64,000 nt of DNA, from the NCBI GenBank assembly GCA_963978545.1, contig OZ021732.1, forward strand, positions 31,154,123 to 31,218,122, given 5' to 3'. Origin of the DNA: Linyphia triangularis. Its lineage: Eukaryota; Arthropoda; Arachnida; Araneae; Linyphiidae. The translations under genes were made by a program, and so were the position numbers. The notes below the pieces were generated by a model that had not been told where the DNA came from, did no database searches, and saw nothing but the letters and a program-made list of their open reading frames with translations. Shown here piece by piece: positions 1-12,187 of the stretch (the first letter of the stretch is position 1; every line of letters starts with the position of its first letter).

Positions 1-453
1 AATCAATGCATAGAATTTCTTTTTTGGTAGTTTATCAGAGTAAGATATTTTATTCTATATATGAGATAATATCAGTATCGCAGCAGTCCAAAATGCCTGG
101 ACTTCTTGTGATTTTTTTAACTTCGATTTTCAAACCATGCACAATGGCAAATGAACTATTCGTCAGAAGCAGAGGTCGTAGCCTCTAAATCGGTGTATCA
201 TTTATCAATTTTTGTGTTGTATAAAGAAGGGGCGTAATTAGAAATTTTTTTTCGTTAGAGGATATGACATTTTATAACTCATCAAGACATACCAATAATT
301 TTTGTTATTAATGCCAAATATATTTAATTACAGATATTTTTTCTATGTATGTTTAGAAAACTAAAAACATTTAAAATAAATTTACCATTTTGAACAAAAA
401 AAAAATCCTTTGGTTTTTGCTTTCTAATAACAAAAACTGACAAATTTTGGGAG

Positions 454-484
454 GGGATATATCCCGATATAAGGGATATATCCC
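454..484. repeat. Two copies of a 12-bp palindrome
   Basis: The self-complementary word GGGATATATCCC occurs at 454-465 and again at 473-484, spaced 19 bp start to start. It is followed by a run of G at about 517-527. No gene is visible in 1-700. A role as a paired binding site is possible, but a chance or TE-derived origin is equally likely. Confidence 0.5.
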
Positions 485-710
485 TTTTATAAAGGAAAGA
501 AAAAGAATTAAGAAGGGGGGGGGGGGGAAACATCTAGAAATAATATAAAAGATATTTATCAGTGTTATAATAACATAAATTGTACTTTTTTTTTTGATTT
601 AAATTTAATTTTGTGTCTGATTGATATTTCCTAGCGGATTTTGTGTTATAATCAATTACCATATAACATTATACAAATATTCAAACAGTTTTACATAACA
701 GAGTTATTAA

Positions 711-1000
711 CCTTTGGTTATGAGCGCGATTGAAAAATGTTTCCCACAAACAATTTCTCAATAGATGCCAGCCCATGATCAACGCCTTCTTACAGTTTTT
801 TTTTCTCCAAGTTATTTAAAAAATATTTTTTCATTTTTACTTTATTCTGTTGTTCAATAATGTTGTGTATTTAATAGAAATACCCATTTTCTTTGATATT
901 TGGTCACGGACTTAATGGTATGCACGGAAATGTGAATTTGGTGGACATTTGTCCCCCACGTGACTAACCGCGTAACAAAAGGTCGCGTTGCTAACCAAGG
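711..1000. mobile_element. piggyBac-type MITE (degenerate)
   Basis: Imperfect terminal inverted repeats start CCTTTGGTTATGAGCGCGA at 711 and, read on the other strand, CCTTGGTTAGCAACGCGA ending at 1000. The left flank is TTAA (707-710) and the right flank is GTAA (1001-1004), consistent with a TTAA duplication with one substitution. The 290-bp body is non-coding. The class is inferred from the TTAA target and small size, without any transposase. Confidence 0.5.
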
Positions 1001-1557
1001 GTAAAATGAGACCTGCAGCCTTGTTCTTATTTATTATTATAATTATTATTATTATATTTTTGCTGAAGAAAATTATTTTTTTTATCTTGGAAAGATTACT
1101 GTGTTTATTTATTTTAGTATGAAAAATTATGGAACAATTTTCACAAAAATGTAGCTAAAAGTAAACATCTACACATTTTTGATAACATATATATACATAA
1201 TTATTTGTCAGCATGAATTTGTTTTATATTACATTGTCGTGTTACTAAAATCGTAATATGTTTTAATTATGCTGCAAAATGGGCTTCGATTTATGATTTT
1301 CTAATTTTAGTTGGCTTTAAAATATGTTAGTTTCCAAAAAAATTCTTTAGCCGCCCCCCCCCCCCCCCCCTCCCCATCGGGGATGGATAGCCACCTCGTC
1401 GGGCAATTCCTAGTGCCACCACAACCTACTTTACACAACCTATAGTACATACATGAAAAATTTATTACGTAGAGGAATCCCACTTCTCTATAGAAAGCCC
1501 GAAATTTAAAATGTGACCATACTATCACATCTCTCAGGTGTTTATTAACCATTTAAA

Positions 1558-2290
1558 ACTAGGGGTGTGGAACATCGCACAACTTTCAATTACACTATAT
1601 AACATTGGTCATTGCAGTAAAATTTGACTTTGTGTTACTTACCATTTTCTTATTTTCTCTCATTTGAATAAAAATGGCCAGTTTGGCAATATTTTTGGCA
1701 ATAATTTTTACACGAGGGGAAGGAAAAAAAAAAAAAAAAAAAAAAAACACCTTCGCTGAGATGACGATTGTTTATTGAGGTATGCTCAAGTGCTCAAGGA
1801 AATAGAGCTATGTGTTGAAGACATTCGTTTTTCAACTTTTTACGCCATTAAAGCATTTTTACAGGAATTTCCGAGGTAGGGCGATGTTTAGAACACCATA
1901 CGAGGCATTACCACAGTGATCAGAGCCGCGTTTTTTAGCAATTACTGAAAAACATGATTTTTTCAATGGCAGCTACCTTACGCGCATGCGCGATTTTGAC
2001 GAAAACCTTAATGGTAGGTCCCATGGCAACCACCAACCGGCACACCAAATTTGAACATCGTGGGTCAATTTGTTCGGGAGTTTTGCTGACCACAGATACA
2101 CCACATTCATACATTTTTTCTAGATCACTTTTTTGACCGAATTCTATTTCATTAACACATGGGTAATTGAAAATGAAAATTAAGGAAGGTTTGGTTTGCT
2201 TTAGGATTGAACCGGCTTCATAACTAATATCCAATAAAACATTTTTGTTTGCCTGTGAACGATGTAGAGAACGACTTTTAAACTTCATAA
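1558..2290 (-). repeat. Dispersed repeat, longest copy, with 117-aa minus-strand ORF
   Basis: This block shares stretches with two other places in the window. Its left part (from CTAGGGGTGTGGAACATC) matches 56983 onward. Its middle (AAGACATTCGTTTTTCA, then TTTTCAATGGCAGCTACCTTA) matches the reverse complement of 42308-42493. Its right part (TTTTTTGACCGAA ... GGGTAATTGAAAATGAAAA) matches about 57220-57290. A minus-strand ORF at 1935-2288 (117 aa, ending ...KVAAIEKIMFFSNC) lies inside it, and part of its reading frame (FNYPCVN) is echoed in the 57-kb copy. This looks like a decayed protein-coding TE of a class I do not recognise. Confidence 0.5.
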
Positions 2291-2608
2291 GCCTTTGTAA
2301 TACGTAATGAAAAATGGGAGGGACATCTCTATTATCCCAACCAGTAAATTTTTATTTTTTTATTAAGAAGTTCGAATTTAATGTATCACCTTTCATAAAC
2401 GTGTGTTTCACTTTCTCCTGTCTAAATAGAAGTTGTTGTGACTTCACTTACTCGTTTGGCGATTTTCGAATAGACTCCATTCGATTAAGCTCATTTCAGT
2501 TTTGGCAACTCATCAGGCTCCTGTGAGGCTAAACGAAAGTTCTAGGTTCTAGCGTGAAACGAAAGTGCGGGATTTTAAAATATGAGTTAAACTTACAGTC
2601 ACATGTGA

Positions 2609-4915
2609 ATGAAAATGTCTGCTATCACTTCTATTCATGAGATTTTAGACAAAGGCGACTGGAATTTTAAAGAAATCAAGGCATTTCTAGAGCAAGATGC
2701 TTCTTCTATTAATGAAGTTGATTGTTCAGGTAGTTACCCTCTTCTTCGAATGCTGGCGAATGAGAAATGTTCGGTCAACCTGGTTAAGCTTTTTCTCCAG
2801 TACGGAGCTGATATTAACTTTATTATGAGTAGTTCCTTATATACTTTATTTTATTTCATGTGCAATAGAGGTAAAGAGATTTGCAGAATATTCTGGAGAA
2901 AAGTTATTGAGTCAAACATGTATCATAAATATTTTGATGGCCGATCTCCTCTCTGTGTTTTTCTTAACACAGATATGCAACCAGAAATTATCAAACTGGT
3001 CTTGAATACAGACAACTCTCTGAATACATGCAAAAAACATATTTCTTCATTGCATTGTGCAATGATGTACCCTAATACAAAATTTAAAATGGAAATGTGT
3101 CAAATATTAATTGAAGCTGGGCAAGGTTCCTGCATGAACATTTTTGATGAACAAGGCCAGTCTTTCCTCTGTTATGCCCTCAGCCAGGGCGCTGGGCAAG
3201 AAGTTATCAAGCTGTTCTTGAAGGCAGATTGCCCTCTGAACACATGTAAAAAACATGTCTCTGCATTGCATTGCACCATGTATTCCCTACATTTAAAATC
3301 AAAAGAGAGTATGTATGCATTATTAATTGAAGCAGGGTTGGGTTCATACATGAATCGATTAGATTCTGAAGACCAGTCTTTTCTCTGCAACGCTATGAGT
3401 TGGGGTACTGAACCAGGGGCCATCAAACTATTATTGGCCAAAGGCTGCAGAGTAGGTACTTGTAAAAAACATGCTTCAGAGTTGCACTGTGTCACAAGGC
3501 TTCGAGATTCCAAATATAAAGTTGATGTGTGTCAGTTGTTGATTGAAGCATTTGCAGGAAGAGACTTGAACAAACTTGACTTGTATGGACAGACACCTAT
3601 CTGCAATGCTCTCCAGAATGGGGCTGAGCCAGAAGTATTCAAACTCCTTTTGAATGCAGGATGCTTATTGGATGCATGTAGAAGACATGATGGCCATCCA
3701 TTGTTTTGTGCTACTATGCATTCCGAAGTGTTGCGAGCAGATACACTCCAATTAGTCATTAATGCATATCCACCACTTAAGGATGCTACTATTGGACATT
3801 ATAATTATTTGCAAGAAGGTGCAATGCGTTGCGCTCTTAAAAATTGTGTTTATGAGACGGAAGCAATTAAATTGTTATTTAATTTTGAAAGGGATTGGTA
3901 TCAGGACAAGGAAACTTTTTTGCATGTTGCAGTAAAAAATCGTCAATGTTGCAAGCCCAGGACTGTACAGTTTTTGATTGATTTAGGATACTATGTCTGT
4001 GCAGTTGATGATGATGGTAAAAATTCTTTGGAACTTGCTCTAGAAAATAATTGTCAACCTGATGTTATTGAAGTTTTAGTGAGGAATGCTAATATGGATT
4101 GTTGTCAGAGTCATGGTAAAATAAATCCAATGCAACTGGCTGTTGATCAGGGGAAGGATGCTAAGTACCTGGAGGTAATGTTAAAGGCTGGTGCTCCACT
4201 TACGTCATTTGATGATCCAGAAGGATCAGACATTATGCTGTCAGCTCTAATAAAATATTATGTGAACCGGTGTCCAGAAGGAATTGACATTTGTAAGTTG
4301 CTGCTGAAATATATTTATCTCGAAAATCCAAAGTTCAAAATCAATTCCTTGACTTGCGGACGCAAATGCTATAAAATAATTTCAGATTTTGCAAAAGAGT
4401 GTTTACGAGAAAAAGAAATAATGGAATCAAATACCATTGCTAATGGTTATACATTGTATGAATTTATTAGAATATGTTCAGCGACTGAAAGGAATGGAAC
4501 TCGGCAGAGAAGCGGAAAAAAAAGGTGTAAGACAAAGGCAAATATTTACAAAGAAACTGATTTGGATCAACTTCTGAAGATACTAGCAGATAATGGCTGT
4601 TATTTATACTCTGATGTCATATCTGCCAAAATTTGTAAGGTAGCTGTTAAGAGCAAGCTTACAAAACAGTCAATTTACACAGTAAGATCTGGTTCTGATT
4701 CTTCAAGCATGAAAATGAGAATTGTGCTAAATCGTGATTGTGTCTCCAAGGTAGCAGAATTTTTATCGGATGATGAGCTGTTGAGATTGATTCTTGCATT
4801 TTACCTTCCAGACAAACAGACCCAGAAAAGATATTCTGAAAAGGAAAAGAAATCTGTAAAGAGAAAATCTAGACAACCTGCTGGTCGTTGCAAGCGTAAG
4901 CGTCGTCGTAACTGA
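2609..4915 (+). CDS. Intronless ankyrin-repeat protein, 768 aa
   Basis: A complete ORF with an in-frame TGA directly before the first ATG (2606-2608); a second Met follows at residue 3. Residues 1-139 hold divergent ankyrin units (LFLQYGADIN near 61-70). Residues 140-211, 212-283 and 284-355 are three tandem 72-residue units, each a pair of ankyrin repeats, sharing CKKH.S.LHC, LLIEA, the DQSFLC/GQTPIC type block and IKLLL. A decayed fourth unit starts at 356, and more ankyrin-like helices run to about 600. Near 705-735 is a helix-rich stretch (VAEFLSDDELLRLI) that loosely resembles the F-box-like end of PRANC-type ankyrin proteins. The last 29 residues are strongly basic and could be a nuclear localisation signal. 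Ankyrin repeats mediate protein binding; the partner is unknown. There is no signal peptide or membrane segment. A poly(A) signal follows at 4944. Confidence 0.85.
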   Translation: MKMSAITSIHEILDKGDWNFKEIKAFLEQDASSINEVDCSGSYPLLRMLANEKCSVNLVKLFLQYGADINFIMSSSLYTLFYFMCNRGKEICRIFWRKVIESNMYHKYFDGRSPLCVFLNTDMQPEIIKLVLNTDNSLNTCKKHISSLHCAMMYPNTKFKMEMCQILIEAGQGSCMNIFDEQGQSFLCYALSQGAGQEVIKLFLKADCPLNTCKKHVSALHCTMYSLHLKSKESMYALLIEAGLGSYMNRLDSEDQSFLCNAMSWGTEPGAIKLLLAKGCRVGTCKKHASELHCVTRLRDSKYKVDVCQLLIEAFAGRDLNKLDLYGQTPICNALQNGAEPEVFKLLLNAGCLLDACRRHDGHPLFCATMHSEVLRADTLQLVINAYPPLKDATIGHYNYLQEGAMRCALKNCVYETEAIKLLFNFERDWYQDKETFLHVAVKNRQCCKPRTVQFLIDLGYYVCAVDDDGKNSLELALENNCQPDVIEVLVRNANMDCCQSHGKINPMQLAVDQGKDAKYLEVMLKAGAPLTSFDDPEGSDIMLSALIKYYVNRCPEGIDICKLLLKYIYLENPKFKINSLTCGRKCYKIISDFAKECLREKEIMESNTIANGYTLYEFIRICSATERNGTRQRSGKKRCKTKANIYKETDLDQLLKILADNGCYLYSDVISAKICKVAVKSKLTKQSIYTVRSGSDSSSMKMRIVLNRDCVSKVAEFLSDDELLRLILAFYLPDKQTQKRYSEKEKKSVKRKSRQPAGRCKRKRRRN
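3026..3673 (+). repeat. Three tandem 216-bp coding units inside the ankyrin gene
   Basis: Codons 140-211, 212-283 and 284-355 each begin TCKKH and end in a helix of the IKLLL / FKLLL type. All three are exactly 72 codons with no indels, which points to internal duplication of a two-ankyrin module. Amino-acid identity between units is moderate, so the duplication is not very recent. Confidence 0.8.
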
Positions 4916-4943
4916 GCAATAATTATGGCAATGTGTAATTGGC

Positions 4944-4949
4944 AATAAA
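4944..4949 (+). terminator. Poly(A) signal AATAAA after the ankyrin ORF
   Basis: This is the first canonical AATAAA downstream of the stop codon, about 30 bases after it. Others follow in this AT-rich stretch, so the true 3' end is not fixed by sequence alone. Confidence 0.45.
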
Positions 4950-6876
4950 TATCTTTTGCTGGGATTAAAGGATTACGAGGGCAACTATATAAATCCTGAA
5001 AAATTAAAATGTACCAGTAACTAATTTGGAAGCAAGTTTATATAGATATTTTTTAAGTTGGGAAAATAAGAAATATTCCGGCATTTTCTTTTTATGTGGT
5101 GGTTATAGATATAAAATGTTTTGTTTCTTCAAATATATATTTGCTATTGTTTAATCATATATATATATTTCTGGTTTACTAATTTCTTCTTACTTATTGG
5201 AAAAAGAAACATTTTTACTATCTTTCGTCTTGTTATTATTCAGGTTATTTATTTCGTTAACGTTATTTATTTCAGGTACAATTTATTTTTAAGACTCCAC
5301 TTTTTTTTCAATGAAATCTTAATTTCAAAGATTTTCCCTGAAAGTTGCATACTTTTTAGTAGATATTTTAAAAGGAAATTTACTGCATAATTAATTGGAA
5401 TATATAAAGCTAACTGTTTTCTCTTTTGAAGTTTATTTTTGCGTTACGGAATTTGCCAAAAACTGTCGGAAGTTATTTAAGTTAATGTATTTAAAGGAAG
5501 AACATTTTTATGAATTACAAATGTTGAATTACAAAAGTCAATCTTGCTATGTAAAATAAATTGTGTTAAGTTCACATTAGGTTTAGTACAGCTTGTATGA
5601 GAAATATAACTCTCGAGTTTCTTAAAAAAAGAAATTTTGTAAAAACTACTTGACTACTTGTTCAAACTATTTTCTATAAGTTGATCTTTTATTTTGAAAG
5701 TCTGATTATTTTTGTTGACTTATTTATTGCTTATTAATTTTATAAATTTGATATAGTAAATGTGTTTAAATCCAAATGACATTTGCTTTGAGTGAAATAT
5801 TAACAAGGTTAGTCATCACTTTAGTAAATTTAAAGGCCCGTTTCTGTTTTTGTTTAAAAATATCAGTACTAGGAAGCTCTTTATATCATAAATACAGCTC
5901 ATTTTGTTTGGAAAATATAAGTTTATCAGGCACTTAAATTTGTCTATAAGCAAGTAATTTCTTTTTATGTGTAAGAGAAGTCATCTAGCCTTTATTTATA
6001 GATAAAATTTTAGTTAATATATCAGCATCCAATACTTGCGTATTGTTCTTTTTACCGTTGGTGATAAAAAGTTCCAATTGTGTGACTGCCTCAGAGGTTT
6101 GGCTCAGACACCAGTGTGAATCTATTTGGCATTCTTTTTGTCTCACTAGTGGTCAACAGGATAATATGCAAGTATTGTGCATTGTTTCTTAATGACAGTT
6201 TGTGTACAGGAACTATTTTCTTTTTCAAAGATTCATGACTTGTATTTTCTTATGTTTTAGAGTAACTAAATAACAGTGCTCAAAAAATGCTGTTTTTCCA
6301 CAAAAGAGAGAGTATGAAGGAAGGGCAATATATTAAGCAATTATAGAATTGTTATTTGCATTCTTATCTTTCATTAATATGTTACCTAAATTATATCAGC
6401 TGGGAAAATGTGTTGTAAGAATACTATGTCTTTAAAATTTGTAGGCTAAGTCTTTATTGCCTTTATTATAGCAAGAGCTTGAAATTAAAGATTCCAATTA
6501 TCATGATTTTAAAATTTTCTCACTGGTACTAGGTTATAGCCTTATTTCATTAGTTCCAGTTGTGTGGTTATACACTGCAGAAACAATTTAAACTAGTATT
6601 TTTTTTTTTTTAATTGTGAATATTTCTTGCTTTGTTAAAATGTTATGCTGAAAAAGTATTGTCTTTGTTTGATAGTTATGATAATGTTTACTAATTTGTT
6701 GAATTTTGTTTTCTAAATGATAAGTTCTATCAGTTATTGACACTAGTTAAGAACATTGAATTAATAGTTATGCATATTTTAATGAAGATAATAAATGGTT
6801 ATTTTGCTTAAATTATTTTTTGTAATTACATTTAATACTAATTTACATGTTATCAGCAATTTTAATTAAAAAGATC
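4950..6876. other. No gene recognised
   Basis: AT-rich sequence with frequent stops in all frames. The longest ORF (5121-5390) is low-complexity F/I/Y-rich and has no codon structure. I see no TE ends here. Confidence 0.5.
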
Positions 6877-6889
6877 CTACTCGATATTG

Positions 6890-7073
6890 GGCCGACCAAT
6901 TGGTATAGTGGTTAGAATACTAGCTTCTAGACCTCGAGGTTGCAGGTTTGAGTCCGGTGTAAGGCATGGGTGTTTGTAAATGTATGTTGGCTTTGTCAAA
7001 TGATGAATATTTAGGCGCATTATAGCCCTCATGTTGCTGACGGGGCCAGATAATCCGAAAACAACCAACCAAT
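6890..7073 (+). mobile_element. tRNA-derived SINE, family A, copy 1
   Basis: The head carries Pol III type-2 promoter boxes: TGGTATAGTGGTTAGAATAC (A box region) and GGTTTGAGTCC (B box). The body is tRNA-unrelated (GGCGCATTATAGCCCTC, GTTGCTGACGGGGCCAGATA) and the tail ends in AACCAACCAA. A perfect 13-bp target duplication CTACTCGATATTG lies at 6877-6889 and 7074-7086. Copy 2 is at 39275-39450. The boxes are degenerate for a true tRNA and the duplication marks retroposition. Confidence 0.9.
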
Positions 7074-7086
7074 CTACTCGATATTG

Positions 7087-10000
7087 AATTACGATTCTTT
7101 TTGCGATAGAGCAGGCAGGTGATCACAAAAAAAAAAGTGAAATCAATTTATACAAAATTGGAAATTTTTTTTTAAGAATACGTATATAATTCTAAATTAT
7201 AAAATGGGAATAAATAAGTTGGGATTTTTTTTTACAGGTCCATTGTTCCCATTGAAATCTCAGTGAAAATCGAGGACTTTTAAGAACCTTCGAAAATTTG
7301 TTTTCAGGCATCATGGCTTTATGTGTGTTTTGGCTTTAGTGCTAATATCAAAATCATTCATGCCCTTTTTGCATTTTGAACAGACATTGATATTTCTATC
7401 TACTTTTCATATGCATTTTGCTTTAGCCATAGCTCATTAAATTAACACTTTTCAGGCATAGAAAACTCTGAATTCCACTCCACCAATCGGCATATACCAG
7501 ACTTTCCTACGTTAAGAGCCGAACATATAATAATCGGAAATGCAACATTTTTAAAGAGTCGCAGAAAATATAAACCGATTCAATATGAGCTTTTAACTAC
7601 TAATGTTTTATACCATTATGGTATAAGAATTGTATAAAAATGGTACAATAATGGTATAAAAATCATAGCAGTTGAGACAACTTGATAGTTAATTTTTGAT
7701 ATCTGTTCTTTCTTCAAATCACGATTTTTCTCTTCCTTTTGGATGAAGTCGAGGCTATGTTTTCTAATAGTATATCAAAGGCAAAAGGCGCTTTAATAGT
7801 GGACACAACTGCAAAAAGTTTATTGTGAAAGCTGTTACATACTTCATTTGGAGACGAGAACAACGAATGTCAATAAAAGCTGAATGCAACTGAAATAGGT
7901 GCATGGTGGGCAAACTTCTATTGAGCAATTTGATGGTTCCTTATTTTGATTGAAGATGTCTAGGGTGCGCTGTGGTTTTGATGTTTGAGAACAGTAATAC
8001 AAGTCCACCCTATTCGTCTCGGTGTTTTCCTCATTTCTTGAGTTGAGATTATTCAGTAAGTTTATAATGGGTTTATCGAAACAAAGCATACATTTATTGC
8101 TTGATTATTTTACTCTTAGGTTGAATTAAAGTTTGAAGAACAGCAGATATCCACAAGAAGTTTCACATGTGGCTTTGGAGCCACTGTCTGCTGACCCCTA
8201 GCATATACTAACCAAACAACTTGCTACAGAGTTGAATTTTTAAAAGTATTGCAGTCTGGCACACAACATCAGCAAAAATGAAAGACATTTAATGATTGTG
8301 GGAATCCATTACAGTTTTCCTAACCGTCCATAAATATACTACACAATATCAAGTTGCTGGTCTCTGCAAGGTTAGCAATTGTTATCTTGTATACGATATC
8401 GGTATCTTGGTTTAAGGAATATGTGGTTGGAATAAAATTTTGGCAATTTTAATTTAGCCTTACTAGTTAAGCAAAATTCGGCATCATGGCGAGATCTGTT
8501 ACTAAATATGGAATCCTTGCATGCTTTACATCTCCTAATTAAATATGTTATTTATAAATTTGTACGGTTTGTTGCAACTTTTGACTAAATTTTAATAAAC
8601 AAAGAGTATGTAAGTAGTAATTTAGCTGATAACTGTCTAAAGCCAACTCTTCTTTCAACCATTAATGTAGAAAAATCAATCGCCAGCTCCTTAGCCCACG
8701 AGCATACGTGCTGGTGCACTGTAGTACAACCGATCATCTAATATCAGTGTGTGTGCTCACAGTTTCAAGTATTTGGGGCATTTGATTGAAAAAAAAAAAA
8801 GGTTAGTTCTCTTGAATAGGGGGTTCAGCAGTGGTGACAATTCATTGCTGTTGATAGTCCACTTTGTAATGTCCATCCTTTGACAACAGTTTTACTAACT
8901 TTATTTTAATGTTTATTAAAAAATTACAATTTTAATATACATATACTTGTTTCTTGTCATAGATTTGTAAGCTAATAAATGTTTGTCCCAGCATAGTTAA
9001 TCCTGGTTCGTGCCATAAAAACTTCAACTGACCTATTTTATATGAAACAGGGTTTTTAAGTGATATATTATCCTATAAACATTTTGAATGATTGAATAAG
9101 GGAAAAATTAAACCAGAAACTTATGTTCTTTAAATTTTTCAATTAAAAAAAAATTAAATATATATTTTTTGTTTTTGCATTTCTGATCTAATTTAATAGC
9201 AGAGTTTAGATAATTTAAAAATAGATTAATTTGGGAGAACAAAAAAGAGCTGCTTTTATTGTGGCATTTTTTGCTGTCATTCATAAGGCTAAAATATCTA
9301 AAAATAGGTTAGTTCTATATTTTTTAATGGCGCAAGAGTAACAAAGGCTCAAAAATAGCACACCAATTTCTAACACAATCATTCTTATGTAGAATAATTT
9401 AAACACCATAATCTACTTTTAAAGGTGCTAATCTCTCTCTCCAAGAATTCATCCTTCACATATTTTTCTTGTATAATCTTTTTACTAGGATATATTACTT
9501 ATTACTAAATAAAATGAAAGAAAAATATGAAGTATGATATTTTCAAATCAGACAACAGAATACATTCCATTTTAACATTTATTTAATTGACAAGAATATA
9601 TTTCTTTGGTATAGAGCACATCACTAAATGAGAAGCATACAAGATAGATTTTATTCTATTACATTTGAGACCATGTATCACACTAATTTTTTTAACTGAA
9701 TTGTTTATGATACAATAAAAAAAAAAATACAGTAAATATAAAAGAAACACATTTCTTTAACATTAAAGGATTTTACACAGAAAAAATATCAAATGCTTAC
9801 AACTTCCTTCAATAATTGCCGACAGTAAATGCGAGAAATGCAATAACATTAAAAAAAAGTATCCAGAAGGGAATGTTTTATAATATAGTGGTATACAGGT
9901 TTATTTTCTACTAATTTCTAAGAAATATTTGAATTTTGATAAATATACAAACATGATGAAACAAGCTTTTTTAATTTTTGGCTATTGAATGTTTCCTTTT

Positions 10001-10644
10001 CTTGGCATTGTAAAACAAAGTATACAGAAACTAAGGAATTGTAGTGTATTATGATGAATAATTTTAAAGAAAGTTTAAATACATCATATACATTTGTAAA
10101 ATACTTTCAGTGAAAGCATTTCATAATATAGTTGAGAAATTAAGTTTCTATCAATTTCTCCCAGAAGATATAAAAGTTTTATATTCTTTAAAGTACTTAA
10201 CCATTTTGCAGAAGCAACACATTCTTGTTGACTCTTGTCAAGAACTGACATTTTCAGAATCGCATGCTAGTTCTATTTAAAAACTTATGCTAGCAAGGTT
10301 CTGAAGGTAACGAATTGCTGTTGTTGAGTATACAGTCGTAAAATCTTCCAAATGGAGATCTTTTGATATACATAACCGTTGTAAAAAGGTTAAACTACTA
10401 CTTAAAACATATTACAAAAGAAATACTAGTCCCTTCAATATATTAGCTATAGATAATCAAGAAATTGTTTAACGTTTTAGGTCCTTAAGATGCAAAGCTC
10501 TTAAACACTTTTTAATGCATTTGTGAAAATTTTCCAAAAATTTACAAAATGGTTGGAAAGAAGACAGAAAGCCATTTTTCAAAAATATGAGATAATATGA
10601 GATCATAAAAATTACTAGATAAATTTAGATACACTCACTGTTAT
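7087..10644. other. No gene recognised
   Basis: AT-rich sequence. An open stretch of 81 codons at 7844-8089 (-) has no recognisable features. A short tandem of GGTATAA/GGTACAA words lies at about 7615-7665. Nothing else can be supported. Confidence 0.4.
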
Positions 10645-10648
10645 TTAA

Positions 10649-12183
10649 CAGTAGAATGACAAAGTGGGTCAATTTGACCCAAATCTAATTTGTTTCAAAA
10701 ACTTACAAGTTGAACCAAATGAAATTTATCAACTTTTCTTAAAACTATACATACAACGGCCGTCAGGCAGGTGCTTTATTTAGTGTCTATTATGCCCCGG
10801 CTGGGGAGCGAGTGATCTTGACCTAAATATTCAATTTCACTATTCAAATTATACTGGATTTTGATTTGTTCAAAGTGGTAATAAAATATCTCGGAAACTT
10901 ATAGTTAGCCAAGCATTATTTTAAAGCTTGCATTATTTAAGCATATTGTTTCAACAGTTATCGAATGAATCTTGAAGCTGTAGTAATGAAAATTTTGTTT
11001 TTGGTGATGAACTTGTTTTTAATTATGAAAAATTTGTGTTTTCAAATACTGAAATATTGGATAATATTGGCAATATCTGATCCTTACGAATTGCATGTGG
11101 CAACAATGAAAATGTTTGTATTGAAACTGAGTGCAGAACTATAAGGAAACAAGTTTTCAGCAATAAACTAAAAAGATATCGGACTCTACGCATGAGACGG
11201 AAATTGAATATTTTATTTTTTGTAAAGGATGAAACACAATGCAATAAAATCTCTTTTGGAATTGTTAATTGTATATGAATAGTTGTACACAAAATCTATA
11301 TGGAAGTTAGTGATTCAACTTCTTACACAAAATTGAAGTATTGCAGATGAACATACATCAAGCTCAAAGAGGCTATTTATAGATGAACCAATGCTTCATT
11401 GCATAAAGAAATGCACAATGGAAGAAGTAGGCAACTAGGAAGAAATGAGTGATCAATAACTTTAGAACAGCGCATAATAGCAATTTCATACGATAGTAGT
11501 AAGTACTGTGCAAAAGATGTTGAACTGAGTAGTCTGTGGTTCAGAGTTTGGGGTAATCCTTTCTTCCTTGACACTATGGCAAGAGACAGATTCAAACAAA
11601 TTATGAGATTTTTGTGATTTGCCCAAAAAACAATAAGATGTGAAAAAATATGTTTTGCGTTATATTTGAAGTTTGGGATAAGTTCATTAAAAATTCAGTC
11701 GTGAACTACAAACTGGAACCTTACATATCAGTTGATGAGCAACCGTTTCTTACAAAATCCAGTTGTTAGATTATACAGAATAAGCCAGATATATTTGGAA
11801 TCAATTTCTGACTTGCAGCTGATGTTGATACTAAATACATAATAAATGATTTTCTTCATTTAGGTAGATGAGCAACATCCTGCAAATCTAGAACTCGCCA
11901 AATACACTTTACATTTAGTGAACTTTTTGAAAATAAAGGAAGAAATATCACTATTGATAATTGTAATTGGTTGTGATAAACTATAAATCAACATCTCAAT
12001 GATCATAATCATTAACATTGTGTAAAAATTCACACCCCATCGCCAAAATGACCAAAAAGAGCTAAATTCGAGTATATTGTAAATTGCATATAATATAGGT
12101 TAAGCTAAAACATAGTTTTTGTAATCTGTCATTTTGACCCATCCTGTCTTTCTAGATATACGGAAACTGTTGTCTTTCCAGTG
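10649..12183 (+). mobile_element. Decayed piggyBac element
   Basis: TTAA duplications sit at 10645-10648 and 12184-12187. The ends are imperfect inverted repeats: CAGTAGAATGACAA on the left and CACTGGAAAGACAA on the right, read inward. The 1535-bp length is well under the usual 2.3-2.5 kb. Inside, on the plus strand, are remnants of the piggyBac transposase (DDE_Tnp_1_7 family) interrupted by several stops. The element is inactive. Confidence 0.85.
11370..11880 (+). pseudogene. piggyBac transposase remnant
   Basis: The plus strand reads DTMARDRFKQIMRFL near 11570-11615, then EPYISVDEQPFLTKSSC near 11716-11766, then NKPDIFGINF and LAADVDTKYIINDF near 11782-11853. These match the conserved core of piggyBac transposases, where the D of VDEQ is a catalytic aspartate. 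Nonsense codons occur after TKSSC, after FGINF and after HLGR, and the reading is lost further 3'. No product is expected. Confidence 0.8.
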
Positions 12184-12187
12184 TTAA

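Noticed and set aside
3172..3759. Minus-strand ORFs under the ankyrin gene
   Set aside because: They are shadows of the real coding frame, repeating with the 216-bp module.
8120..8240. Possible Copia-like polyprotein end (HILTKQLATEL)
   Set aside because: It is one short phrase with stops on both sides and no LTR nearby, too little to support a call.
11023..11595. Minus-strand ORFs of 89 and 72 codons
   Set aside because: They are antisense to the piggyBac transposase remnant, which explains the open frames.
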